Assembly (NCBI RefSeq): GCF_003054225.1
Contig: NZ_QBKQ01000003.1
Location: 434,001-498,000, forward strand
Direction of reading: 5' to 3'
DNA length: 64,000 nucleotides
Origin: Christiangramia gaetbulicola
GTDB lineage: Bacteria > Bacteroidota > Bacteroidia > Flavobacteriales > Flavobacteriaceae
Positions 18,618-26,294 of this stretch are shown here, in pieces (within the stretch, counting starts at the first letter, position 1; each line of letters starts with the position of its first letter). The notes beneath the pieces were generated by a model, which did no database searches, was not told the DNA's origin, and saw only the letters and a list, made by a program, of their open reading frames with translations. Made by a program: the position numbers and the translations under genes.

Positions 18618-19238
18618 ATGGCTGAATTACTAAGAATTTATGATGAGAACCCGGCTCCAAAACATATTAATAAAGTAGTTGAAACCCTTAAAAAGGGTGG
18701 ACTAATAATTTATCCTACAGATACCATTTACGGCCTTGGCTGTGATATTACCAATGTGGCTGCACTGGAAAAGATCGCGCAGATCAAAAATGTAAAGCTC
18801 GAAAAATCGAATTTCTCCTTCGTTTGTGAAGACTTGAGCAATCTTTCAGATTATGTGAAACAGATAGACTCAGCGACTTTTAAGATACTTAAAAGATGTC
18901 TACCCGGGCCTTATACTTTTATCTTACCCGGTGGGAACAATCTTCCGAATGTTTTTAAAAAGAAAAAAACGGTAGGGATCAGGGTTCCAGATAATAATAT
19001 TTGCAGGGCTATTGTGAAGGGATTAGGAAATCCAATTGTGTCTACATCTATCAGGGATGAGGATGAAGTACTGGAGTATTCTACAGATCCGGAACTTATC
19101 AGGGAAAAATGGGATCATTTAGTAGATATTGTTATCGACGGCGGTTATGGAGATAATATACCTTCTACGGTAATAGATCTTACAACTGAAGAGCCAGAAG
19201 TGATACGTGAAGGAAAGGGAAGTATCGAGATCATGTGA
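18618..19238 (+). CDS. Sua5/YciO/YrdC family protein, YciO type
   Basis: A 206-residue protein with the YrdC fold: GGLIIYPTDTIYGLGCDI near residues 30-48, PGPYTFILPGG near 97, then VGIRVPDN and STSIRDEDE. It aligns best in my reading with E. coli YciO: it has the HxFTLMC-type segment as SNFSFVCEDLS, the TPGNYTFIL-type block, and a YciO-like end (STVIDLTTEEPEVIREG). It lacks the STSAN-SG stretch that the true threonylcarbamoyl-AMP synthase of this window (59704-60273) contains. YciO proteins bind nucleotides and double-stranded RNA but do not replace TsaC well, so I do not call this tsaC. The start has an A-rich leader and no Shine-Dalgarno. Confidence 0.88.
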   Translation: MAELLRIYDENPAPKHINKVVETLKKGGLIIYPTDTIYGLGCDITNVAALEKIAQIKNVKLEKSNFSFVCEDLSNLSDYVKQIDSATFKILKRCLPGPYTFILPGGNNLPNVFKKKKTVGIRVPDNNICRAIVKGLGNPIVSTSIRDEDEVLEYSTDPELIREKWDHLVDIVIDGGYGDNIPSTVIDLTTEEPEVIREGKGSIEIM

Positions 19239-19308
19239 AAATTTCATAAAATTCTCTAGATGCTAGTTAATTACATTCTAAAGTAGGTTCTATTTTAGCT
19301 AGTATCCC

Positions 19309-19345
19309 ATAACATTCATACCTTAAATAAAAAACTGAATGTTAT
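19309..19345 (+). repeat. Perfect inverted repeat enclosing the hydrolase start codon
   Basis: ATAACATTCA, 17 bases, TGAATGTTAT. The right arm contains the first two bases of the ATG at 19344. It could be a protein operator or an mRNA hairpin that hides the start codon. Confidence 0.6.
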
Positions 19346-20180
19346 GAGTTTTATCGAAACTACAAGTAAGGAAAAAGGAAAGCCTATTAATCTGTATTAT
19401 GAGGATTATGGAGAAGGAAAGCCTGTTATTTTAATTCATGGCTGGCCTTTAAGCCACAGAATGTGGGAATACCAGATCAATTCAATCGTTGATGCCGGGT
19501 TTAGGTGCATTGCTTATGACAGGAGAGGATTTGGAGATAGCGATAAGCCCTGGACAAATTACGACTATAATACGCTAGCCAAAGACCTTGAAGATATTAT
19601 CAATAAATTAAACTTATCAGAAGTTTCTATCATTGGATTTTCTATGGGGGGTGGCGAAGTCGCTCGCTATATAGGTAATTATGGAACTTCAAAACTTTCT
19701 AAAGCAGCGCTTATATCTGCGGTTCCTCCTTTTATGCTAAAAACAGAGGATAATCCCGAAGGATTGGAGAAAGAAGTTTTTGAGGGTTTTAAAAAGGAAA
19801 TTAAAAAAGACCGACCTTCTTTTCTGCAAGGATTCGGAAAACAATTTGTGAATTTTGAGAAAGTTGGAGACAGAATAAGTCAGGAAATGGCCGATTATTA
19901 CTGGTCTATTGCCTGTAATGCTTCACCTAATGCTACTTTAGAATGTATAAACTCTTTCGGTCTTACAGATTTTAGAGAGGATCTTGGAAAATTTGATATC
20001 CCTACCCTGATAGTACATGGAGATGCCGACCAAATTGTACCAATCGAGATCTCTGGTAAGAAAAGTGCTGAACTAATCGCGGATAGTGAATATCATGTGA
20101 TTGAAGAAGCACCGCATGGCCTGGTATTAACGCATACTGCTGAATTCAATAAGATTTTAATTGATTTTCTGAAGTCATAA
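19344..20180 (+). CDS. Alpha/beta hydrolase, haloperoxidase-like
   Basis: A 278-residue cytosolic alpha/beta-hydrolase of the non-haem chloroperoxidase/arylesterase subgroup. HGWPLSHRMWE (oxyanion hole, residues about 32-42), RRGFGDSDKP, nucleophile elbow GFSMGGGE (Ser near 97), acid in VHGDADQIVP, and histidine in EEAPHGLVLTH complete the triad. No signal peptide. Natural substrate unknown; such enzymes hydrolyse esters and, with acetate and peroxide, show incidental peroxidase chemistry. An inverted repeat with the start codon in its right arm precedes the gene and a strong terminator follows it, so it is likely a single-gene unit with its own control. Confidence 0.93.
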   Translation: MSFIETTSKEKGKPINLYYEDYGEGKPVILIHGWPLSHRMWEYQINSIVDAGFRCIAYDRRGFGDSDKPWTNYDYNTLAKDLEDIINKLNLSEVSIIGFSMGGGEVARYIGNYGTSKLSKAALISAVPPFMLKTEDNPEGLEKEVFEGFKKEIKKDRPSFLQGFGKQFVNFEKVGDRISQEMADYYWSIACNASPNATLECINSFGLTDFREDLGKFDIPTLIVHGDADQIVPIEISGKKSAELIADSEYHVIEEAPHGLVLTHTAEFNKILIDFLKS

Positions 20181-20187
20181 AAAATTA

Positions 20188-20213
20188 AAAGCCCTGCAAG
20201 TGCAGGGCTTTTT
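20188..20213 (+). terminator. Intrinsic terminator after the hydrolase gene
   Basis: GCCCTGCA-AG-TGCAGGGC flanked by A run and five T; eight bases after the stop codon. Confidence 0.9.
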
Positions 20214-20233
20214 GTTTGCGGATGAACTACCGA

Positions 20234-20419
20234 TTATAGTAAAGAATCGATATTTTCATTGAAAACATGATGATATCCATCCTGGCTAAATATGAAGTCT
20301 TCCATATTATGGGTTCGAAGATCCCTTTCGTTCATTTTGATACAGATATTAATTCAGAAAACGAAAGTAAAGGCCATTGCTTTAATGGAAACAAACGCCT
20401 CCATTTTGGTAATCTTCAT
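20234..20419 (-). pseudogene. Short reading frame interrupted by an in-frame TGA, or two coupled small ORFs
   Basis: In the otherwise empty 420-base stretch between hydrolase and metallopeptidase, the minus strand reads ATG at 20419 (MKITKMEAFVSIKAMAFTFVF), then TGA at 20356-20354, then in the same frame six codons and a new ATG at 20335 leading MNERDLRTHNMEDFIFSQDG and on to a TAA at 20234; 61 codons in all without another stop. The second part is acidic and protein-like. It may be a decayed small gene, two small ORFs, or chance; I do not recognise the family. The rest of the gap (20420-20602) shows nothing I can support. Confidence 0.35.
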
Positions 20420-20602
20420 AAATAAATTTCAGAGTTAATAGAATGTTAATTTTGAAAACCCGAAAATATATGAATGATTACATTTTACACGAGAACGTTT
20501 GTTAAAATTTGATTTTTTTACGCGTCATTATGGCCTTTTTCTGAAAACAAATAAGATTTTTTGATAAATGGCTCAGGAAAAAAGCAATTGAATGTTAAAG
20601 GA

Positions 20603-21700
20603 TCATAGAACCACGGATTCGTAACGCTCAATAAAAATTTGATGTACTTCTTCGGGAGTGAGTATTAATCCTTTTTTTTGAACAGATTCTGCAAGTTCAT
20701 ATCCAAGCCTTGCTGCGGCAAGTCTTTGTTCGGGAGTCCCGTGATGTTGACTGCTAAAGGTGAGGCAATCACCAACATTAAAGGAGAGCCGGAAATAATC
20801 TTCAATTCTTTTCCAGTTATAGGTAGCACCACGTTTATGAGTCATAAAATAAGCTGCCGCAAAATCGGCTTCTAGTTCAAAAAATCTGGATCTTTCTGCA
20901 GCGGAATCTAATTGATCTTTATAATCCCAGTCTGCATCATTTTCAAATTGTGCCTGGTGCCACCATTCATGAGAAATTATAGAGGTAAAGGCAATATCGC
21001 CTTCTATGCCAATAGCCACGAGACTTTCCAGTAAGCCATCTCCAATAACCAGCAAGCCGTTGGACCTGGTAAAGGCATCCAGGGCGAAATAGGGGTTTTC
21101 AGGAATATTATTTGATTGGGTATTTAATTCCAGAAGCATGTCTGCTTTTTCATAAGCCTCATCCCTGTTGCGCACTGTCCGGTCAAAGCTTTCGATCATA
21201 TCTGTAAGCGTTTCACGGTCATTTAGGCTTGACGTATGAATAGCATTAAGGGTGATCTCACGATCTAGGTTCCAGAATTTGGTTAATTCCCTGATGCGTT
21301 TTCTGGCTAGCTGGTTATACTCACCGTTGGGTCCATAATAATTTTCTCCAACGTAGTAAGTAGCATACCGGCGATTTAGATCGGCATAATAATGTATTAG
21401 TTCAAGATCAAAAAGAGGATCATTAATAAGGCTGGAAAAATAAGCCTGTAGTACTTCACCAAAATCGGTGACCTGGCAGTTCGCAGATATTATATCATCA
21501 GAAAATATTCCGTTTACCGCATAGGAAACAGGTTCTGTATGGGTGTAAACAAAACTGGTCTTATTATAGTTCTTAGGTGAAGAGGTAATGGCATTCTCTT
21601 CAGATTCATTAAAAACCAGATCTTCTCCCGAGCAGGATTGCATGCCGTTAGCGCAAATAAAGGCACCAAGACACCAGGTATACACATCTATCTTCTTCAT
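20603..21700 (-). CDS. Putative zinc metallopeptidase lipoprotein
   Basis: A 365-residue protein with a leader ending in the lipobox-like MQSC (Cys23), so probably lipid-anchored in the envelope. The motif HEWWHQ near residue 240 is an HExxH zinc site and ELEADFAAAYF about 30 residues later supplies the likely third ligand Glu and a conserved Asp, the gluzincin pattern. Otherwise I cannot place it in a named family. The N-terminal 170 residues are mostly helical with many aromatic residues. It sits alone, with the interrupted small frame behind it on the same strand and an OmpA lipoprotein ahead. Start is the ATG followed by KKIDVYT. Peptidase activity is an inference from the motif alone. 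Confidence 0.75.
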   Translation of the reverse strand: MKKIDVYTWCLGAFICANGMQSCSGEDLVFNESEENAITSSPKNYNKTSFVYTHTEPVSYAVNGIFSDDIISANCQVTDFGEVLQAYFSSLINDPLFDLELIHYYADLNRRYATYYVGENYYGPNGEYNQLARKRIRELTKFWNLDREITLNAIHTSSLNDRETLTDMIESFDRTVRNRDEAYEKADMLLELNTQSNNIPENPYFALDAFTRSNGLLVIGDGLLESLVAIGIEGDIAFTSIISHEWWHQAQFENDADWDYKDQLDSAAERSRFFELEADFAAAYFMTHKRGATYNWKRIEDYFRLSFNVGDCLTFSSQHHGTPEQRLAAARLGYELAESVQKKGLILTPEEVHQIFIERYESVVL

Positions 21701-21779
21701 AGCATCAAAATTTAGGTGTGGTTGGCTATGACTAAAATAATATAAAATACTGATTTTTAGGTTTCTAAATCCTTAAATA

Positions 21780-21808
21780 AAAAAAGCCCCGCAATTGCGA
21801 GGCTTTTC
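21780..21808 (-). terminator. Intrinsic terminator after the OmpA lipoprotein gene
   Basis: Near-perfect stem AAAAGCCTCGCAATTGCGGGGCTTTT (one G-U/A-C mismatch position) followed on the minus strand by T7; about 20 bases after the stop codon. Confidence 0.85.
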
Positions 21809-21828
21809 TTTTAGATTTTAATGGATGC

Positions 21829-22674
21829 TTACTCCTGGTTAGAAGTCGCTTTTTCCATTCCTTCTTCTATCATACTGTAGAACTGGTCAAGTTTAGGAAG
21901 AACAACGATTCTTGTTCTTCTGTTCTTAGCACGACCTTCAGCAGTTTCGTTAGTAGCAACTGGAATGTAGTAAGATCTACCTGCAGCAGTCATACGAGCT
22001 GGTTCAACACCAAAATCATCCTGAAGAACTCTTACTACAGAAGTTGCACGCTTCACACTTAAATCCCAGTTATCTTCGAACATTGAAGTGCTAATTGGTT
22101 TGTTATCTGTGTGACCTTCCACCATAAACTCGATGTTTGGCTTGTTCTTAACAACAGTAGCTACTTTTCCAAGTACTTCTTTCGCACGAGGAGTGATATT
22201 GTAACGACCACTGTCGAATAACAACTTATCTGAAATAGATACGTAAACAACACCTTTTTCAACGTTGATCTCGATATCCTCGTCGCTCATGTTTCCAAGA
22301 GCACCTTTAAGACTAGTAACTAAAGCAAGAGTTACAGAATCCTTTTTATTTATAGCGTCTTGCATAGAACGAATCGCAAGATCCTTTTCTTTGATACTTT
22401 CTAATGAACGCTCAAGGTTTTCAGCTTCTTTCTTAGAAAGAGTAGCAAGATCACCAACGTTATTTAAAAGGGCAGCATTTGTATTACTAAGACGAGTAAT
22501 CTCAGTATTCATTCTGTCTTTTTCATCCAGACATGAATTCAATTTAACCGTAGCGGTGTTCAATTGATCCTGAGTTTCTCTTTGCTTGGTTTCCAGTTCG
22601 TTGTATTTTTTCTGTGAAACACATGAAGATAGCAAAATGGCAGCTGTTGCCGACAAAAGCATGATTTTTTTCAT
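21829..22674 (-). CDS. OmpA family lipoprotein with coiled coil
   Basis: A 281-residue envelope lipoprotein. The leader MKKIMLLSATAAILLSSC provides a lipobox at Cys18. Residues about 25-120 are a long coiled coil rich in Lys/Glu/Asp/Asn (NELETKQRETQDQLN and the following heptads). Residues about 145-265 are an OmpA/MotB peptidoglycan-binding domain: LLFDSGRYNITPRA, VEGHTDNKP, NWDLSVKRA with the Asp and Arg that contact diaminopimelate, and the terminal KNRRTRIV. It likely tethers the outer membrane to the cell wall, the coiled coil acting as spacer. Preceded by a perfect TATTTTTG -7 box and followed by a strong terminator, so an independently expressed structural gene. Confidence 0.93.
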   Translation of the reverse strand: MKKIMLLSATAAILLSSCVSQKKYNELETKQRETQDQLNTATVKLNSCLDEKDRMNTEITRLSNTNAALLNNVGDLATLSKKEAENLERSLESIKEKDLAIRSMQDAINKKDSVTLALVTSLKGALGNMSDEDIEINVEKGVVYVSISDKLLFDSGRYNITPRAKEVLGKVATVVKNKPNIEFMVEGHTDNKPISTSMFEDNWDLSVKRATSVVRVLQDDFGVEPARMTAAGRSYYIPVATNETAEGRAKNRRTRIVVLPKLDQFYSMIEEGMEKATSNQE

Positions 22675-22710
22675 AATTAGTTTCTTATAAATTTAAATTG
22701 TTAGAATGCC

Positions 22711-22718
22711 CAAAAATA
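22711..22718 (-). promoter_or_regulatory. -7 box of the OmpA lipoprotein gene
   Basis: TATTTTTG on the minus strand, a perfect TAnnTTTG, 36 bases ahead of the ATG. No convincing TTG at the -33 position. Confidence 0.35.
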
Positions 22719-22772
22719 TCAAAAAAATAATAAGACGGAAGTGTATTTTAACAATTCCTTTTTTAAATATTT

Positions 22773-23765
22773 TTAAAGTTCGGTGAATTTGTTTTTTCCC
22801 ATAAAATAATGGGCAAACACGATGGAATTTATTTTATGGTAGTTCTTGAAAATAAATGCTTTAGGTCTTTTTTTTCTAATCTTCCCATAATGCCTGTAGA
22901 AGCTGGCGTGAGCTTCTAAAATTGCGAAGAAATGATTGAATTTTCCTTCAAAAATGAATTTGATTCCCGCGAGACCATCCAGTACCATTCTAAAGAAGAG
23001 AATAAAGAAAACTTTTGATGGTTCTACGTTCTTTAAAATTAAAAAAAGACTGTTTCTAAAATTAAAAAAGGTCTTTTTCGGATTCATATCGGCCAGAGTC
23101 GCTCCACCTACATGAAAAACCCTGGAAGCACTTACGTATTTGATGTTGTATCCTGTATTTTGAAGTCTCCAGCATAGGTCTATTTCTTCCTGGTGCGCGA
23201 AGAAATCCTCATCCAGACCTCCAATCTCATCAAAAGCTTTTTTGCGAACAGCCAGGCAGGCACCACTGGCCCAGAAAATATACTGATCGTCATTATACTG
23301 TCCATGATCTTCTTCAAGTTCCTGAAAGATCCTTCCGCGGCAGAACGGGTAACAAAACTTATCAATATAACCACCCGCAGCACCTGCATATTCGAAATGG
23401 TCTTTTTTCTTGTAATCCAGGATCTTTGGCTGAATGGCTGCAGTCATAGGTTCTGCTTTAAAAACCTCTATGATAGGTGTTAACCAGCCTTCCGTAACTT
23501 CTATATCGCTATTTAATAATATGTGAATTTCTTCCGACACAGACTTAAGGGCAAGATTATAACCACCAGCATAACCGGCATTTACTTTGTTCCTTATAAT
23601 ACTTACCTGCGGAAAGTTATTTTCTAAAAAACTGATAGAATCATCTGTTGAAGCATTATCTGCTACATATATATGAGCGTCTTCAGAATATTTTATTACA
23701 GAAGGAAGAAATTGTTCCAGCAATTTTCTTCCATTCCAGTTAAGTATGACTACAGCTATGTTCAT
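22773..23765 (-). CDS. Family 2 glycosyltransferase
   Basis: A 330-residue GT-A enzyme of the WbbL/rhamnosyltransferase-like group. VVILNWNGRKLLEQFLP at the N-terminus, the ADNASTDDS nucleotide-sugar motif near residue 35, ILLNSDIEVTEGW near residue 85 (metal-binding NSD in place of DxD), then FWASGACLAVRKKAFDEIGG and DEDFFAHQEEIDLCWRL for acceptor and catalytic base. The C-terminal part has hydrophobic stretches that may contact the membrane. Probably transfers a sugar onto a lipid-linked or surface glycan. Its start overlaps the stop of the HsdR_N-like gene (TAATG), an odd partner. Confidence 0.92.
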   Translation of the reverse strand: MNIAVVILNWNGRKLLEQFLPSVIKYSEDAHIYVADNASTDDSISFLENNFPQVSIIRNKVNAGYAGGYNLALKSVSEEIHILLNSDIEVTEGWLTPIIEVFKAEPMTAAIQPKILDYKKKDHFEYAGAAGGYIDKFCYPFCRGRIFQELEEDHGQYNDDQYIFWASGACLAVRKKAFDEIGGLDEDFFAHQEEIDLCWRLQNTGYNIKYVSASRVFHVGGATLADMNPKKTFFNFRNSLFLILKNVEPSKVFFILFFRMVLDGLAGIKFIFEGKFNHFFAILEAHASFYRHYGKIRKKRPKAFIFKNYHKINSIVFAHYFMGKNKFTEL

Positions 23766-24211
23766 TATCTAATATATTCCGGGAGCTCTTTTAAAAAGAT
23801 ATAGTTCTCATTTTCATAGTCCATCTGGCAGAAAAAATGTTCCAGTCCATTAGTGACCATAAGGTAATTCGCCTTTAAGGTCAGGTTGTAACGGGCTATC
23901 TGATCAAAAGTGTTCTGGGTGATCTTGATCGAAGGAGCTTTACATTCCACGATGATCTGTATTTCTCCTTCAGGTTGAAACACCACGATATCATATCTTT
24001 TGGTAAGCCCGGCGATCTTCAGTTGTTTCTCTACATTGATGAGGCTCAGAGGATAATTTTTTTCTGAATGCAAAAATTTTACACAATGTTGTCTCACCCA
24101 TTCTTCCGGGGTTAGAATTACGAATTTTTTCCGCAGATCGTCAAAAACGGCTATTTTATTTTGATTATTTTTGAACCGAAACGAATATGGGGGGAAATTC
24201 AGTTTTTGCAT
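23765..24211 (-). CDS. Orphan HsdR N-terminal-type nuclease-fold protein
   Basis: A 148-residue protein resembling the N-terminal nuclease domain of type I restriction enzyme R subunits (HSDR_N_2). The PD-(D/E)xK core is present: an Asp in KRYDIVVF near residue 85 and the paired Glu-x-Lys in IIVECKAPS near residue 103. No helicase or specificity subunit is anywhere near, so this is not a restriction system; stand-alone members are widespread in Bacteroidota without a known role. It is divergently arranged with holA and coupled to the glycosyltransferase behind it. Its -7 box ends four bases before the ATG, suggesting a leaderless transcript. Confidence 0.87.
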   Translation of the reverse strand: MQKLNFPPYSFRFKNNQNKIAVFDDLRKKFVILTPEEWVRQHCVKFLHSEKNYPLSLINVEKQLKIAGLTKRYDIVVFQPEGEIQIIVECKAPSIKITQNTFDQIARYNLTLKANYLMVTNGLEHFFCQMDYENENYIFLKELPEYIR

Positions 24212-24215
24212 GTTT

Positions 24216-24247
24216 CAAAAGTAATAAAGAATATTACAGCCATGCAA
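24216..24247 (-). promoter_or_regulatory. Strong predicted promoter of the HsdR_N-like gene, leaderless
   Basis: TTG, 21 bases, TACTTTTG on the minus strand: both elements perfect. The -7 box is followed by four bases and then the ATG at 24211, so transcription should begin at or next to the start codon. Confidence 0.55.
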
Positions 24248-24292
24248 TTTAGTTTTTGAATTCCCTGTATCTAAATCTGCACCAAATTCCCT

Positions 24293-25303
24293 ATGGACGA
24301 AGCAAGACAAATCGTTACCGACATTCAGAAAGGAAATATCAAGCCGATATATTTCCTGATGGGTGAGGAACCTTATTATGTAGATAAGATCTCAGACTTT
24401 ATTGCAGAAAATATACTTACTGAAGAGGAGCGCGGTTTTAATCAAATGACCATTTATGGCCGGGATTCGAATATCGATGATATTGTGAGTAATGCCAAAC
24501 GCTATCCCATGATGGCTGAAAGACAGGTGGTGATCGTAAAAGAAGCTCAGGACCTTTCCAGGACTATCGAAAAACTGGTGGATTATGCCGAAAATCCGCA
24601 GCCTACCACAGTACTGGTTGTTTGTTATAAATACAAGAAAATAGATAAGCGTAAAAAACTTCATAAAGCCATCGCTAAGACCGGGGTGATTTTTGAAGGG
24701 AAACGCATGTATGAGAACCAGGTAGGGGACTGGATTATAAAAACCCTGAAAGCACGAGGATTTGGTATCTCGCCAAAAGCAGCCCAGATGCTGGTGGAAT
24801 TCCTGGGGACCGATCTTGGGAAAATAGATAATGAACTGCAGAAGCTGCAACTTATATGTCCTGAAGGCACTACCATTAGTCCTGAGATCATCGAGCAGAA
24901 TATAGGTATTAGTAAAGACTTCAATAATTTTGAGCTTAGAAAGGCGATAGGAGAGAAGGATACGCTTAAGGCGCATCGCATCATCAATTATTTCGCACAG
25001 AATCCCAAGGATAATCCTATGGTAGTAACGGTATCACTATTATTCTCTTATTTTTCCCAGATCCTGCAATATCATGGATTGAGTGATAAGTCAAAGGGAG
25101 CCGTGGCCAAACAGCTTAAGGTAAACCCTTATTTTGTGAATGATTATGTGAATGCTGCCCGGAATTATCCTATGAAAAAAGTAAGTCATGCGATTAGTTT
25201 GCTCCAGGAAACCGATGTGAAAAGCAAGGGAGTTGGAGCAGCAAATGTTTCTCAGGGAGATCTTTTGAAGGAACTTCTGGTGAAAATAATGAATCAAGAA
25301 TGA
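24293..25303 (+). CDS. holA: DNA polymerase III subunit delta
   Basis: A 336-residue clamp-loader subunit that opens the beta sliding clamp. The N-terminal domain begins with IYFLMGEEPYYVDKISDFI (the degenerate AAA+ region), then VVIVKEAQDLS and VLVVCYKYKKIDKRKK; FLGTDLGKIDNELQKL marks the middle lid domain and the C-terminal collar helices carry FNNFELRKAIGEKD and LLFSYFSQILQYHG. Normal length for the family. Its stop overlaps the menA start as ATGA, so replication and menaquinone genes are translationally linked here by position only. Divergent from the HsdR_N-like gene with 81 bases between the two starts. Confidence 0.95.
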   Translation: MDEARQIVTDIQKGNIKPIYFLMGEEPYYVDKISDFIAENILTEEERGFNQMTIYGRDSNIDDIVSNAKRYPMMAERQVVIVKEAQDLSRTIEKLVDYAENPQPTTVLVVCYKYKKIDKRKKLHKAIAKTGVIFEGKRMYENQVGDWIIKTLKARGFGISPKAAQMLVEFLGTDLGKIDNELQKLQLICPEGTTISPEIIEQNIGISKDFNNFELRKAIGEKDTLKAHRIINYFAQNPKDNPMVVTVSLLFSYFSQILQYHGLSDKSKGAVAKQLKVNPYFVNDYVNAARNYPMKKVSHAISLLQETDVKSKGVGAANVSQGDLLKELLVKIMNQE

Positions 25304-26202
25304 GTGCATTTTCATCATGGATCAATGCCGCAAGGCTTAGAACTTTACCGCTTTCAATTTCCGGAATTTTAGTTGGTAGCAGTATTGCCGCCCATGCGGG
25401 GCATTTTGATATTGCCATTTTCAGCCTTGCCCTGGGAACTACCCTTGGTTTACAGATCTTATCGAATTTCGCCAACGATTATGGCGATGGGGTAAAGGGA
25501 ACAGACAATGATGAGAGGATAGGGCCGGTGAGAGCTATTCAAAGTGGATTGATAACCCAGAAGGAAATGATGATGGCCATGGTGATCACGGCCATAAGTA
25601 CATTATTCTTAGCGGTACTGCTTATTTACGCATCCTTTGGATCTGATCAATTGCTTTCAGCTTTTATCTTCTTTATTCTGGGAGTTGCGGCTATCGTAGC
25701 GGCTATAAAGTATACAGTTGGTAATTCCGCTTATGGCTACCGCGGAATGGGGGATATATTTGTATTCATTTTTTTCGGACTGGTTGCCGTTTATGGCTCC
25801 TATTATTTATATAGCCATGATCATGAGATCGTGAGCATTTTTCCGGCGATCTCGGTTGGTTTCTTAAGTGTTGCCGTATTGAATTTGAATAATCTTCGGG
25901 ACAGGATTTCAGATGAAAAATCCAAAAAGATTACCCTGGTCGTGAAATTGGGGGAAAGAAAAGCGAAAGCTTATCATTATATTTTGATCATTGGGGCATT
26001 GTTGTTCTTCCTCTTATACTCTGTGATTACCACTTCAGAACTGAATGATTTTATTTATGTCCTCGCTTTTATCCCACTGGTATTTCATCTGCAAAGGGTA
26101 ATGAATAATAAGGATCCAAAATCACTTGACCCAGAGTTGAAGATTGTAGCCTTATCTACCTTTGGGATCTCGATCTTGTTTGGATTAGGGCTTATCTGGT
26201 AG
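25300..26202 (+). CDS. menA: 1,4-dihydroxy-2-naphthoate polyprenyltransferase
   Basis: A 300-residue integral membrane enzyme that attaches the polyprenyl tail to 1,4-dihydroxy-2-naphthoate, the penultimate step of menaquinone synthesis. About eight transmembrane helices. The first Asp-rich Mg-diphosphate site is NDYGDGVKGTDND near residues 65-77 and the second is LNNLRDRISDEKS near 200. Entry WINAARLRTLPLSISGILVG is typical of MenA. The ATG overlaps the holA stop by four bases. The other menaquinone genes here, menC and menE, follow with intervening genes; menB, menD and menF are not in the window. Confidence 0.95.
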   Translation: MSAFSSWINAARLRTLPLSISGILVGSSIAAHAGHFDIAIFSLALGTTLGLQILSNFANDYGDGVKGTDNDERIGPVRAIQSGLITQKEMMMAMVITAISTLFLAVLLIYASFGSDQLLSAFIFFILGVAAIVAAIKYTVGNSAYGYRGMGDIFVFIFFGLVAVYGSYYLYSHDHEIVSIFPAISVGFLSVAVLNLNNLRDRISDEKSKKITLVVKLGERKAKAYHYILIIGALLFFLLYSVITTSELNDFIYVLAFIPLVFHLQRVMNNKDPKSLDPELKIVALSTFGISILFGLGLIW

Positions 26203-26294
26203 TGTTTCCGCTAAGTTTAACAAAATTATAAATCCTGTCTATTAATGGTTTTTTATTGAATCCTTACTTTTATAAAAACCAATATTTTTAGATT

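Noticed and set aside
20354-20356. TGA as a selenocysteine codon
   Set aside because: No SECIS-like hairpin is visible and the frame does not resemble a selenoprotein; treated as an interruption instead.
23765-24211. Type I restriction-modification system
   Set aside because: Only an HsdR N-terminal-type domain is present; no motor, specificity or methylase gene lies anywhere near.
24392-24976. A 194-codon open frame on the minus strand
   Set aside because: Shadow of holA; the translation is low-complexity and lacks any recognisable domain.
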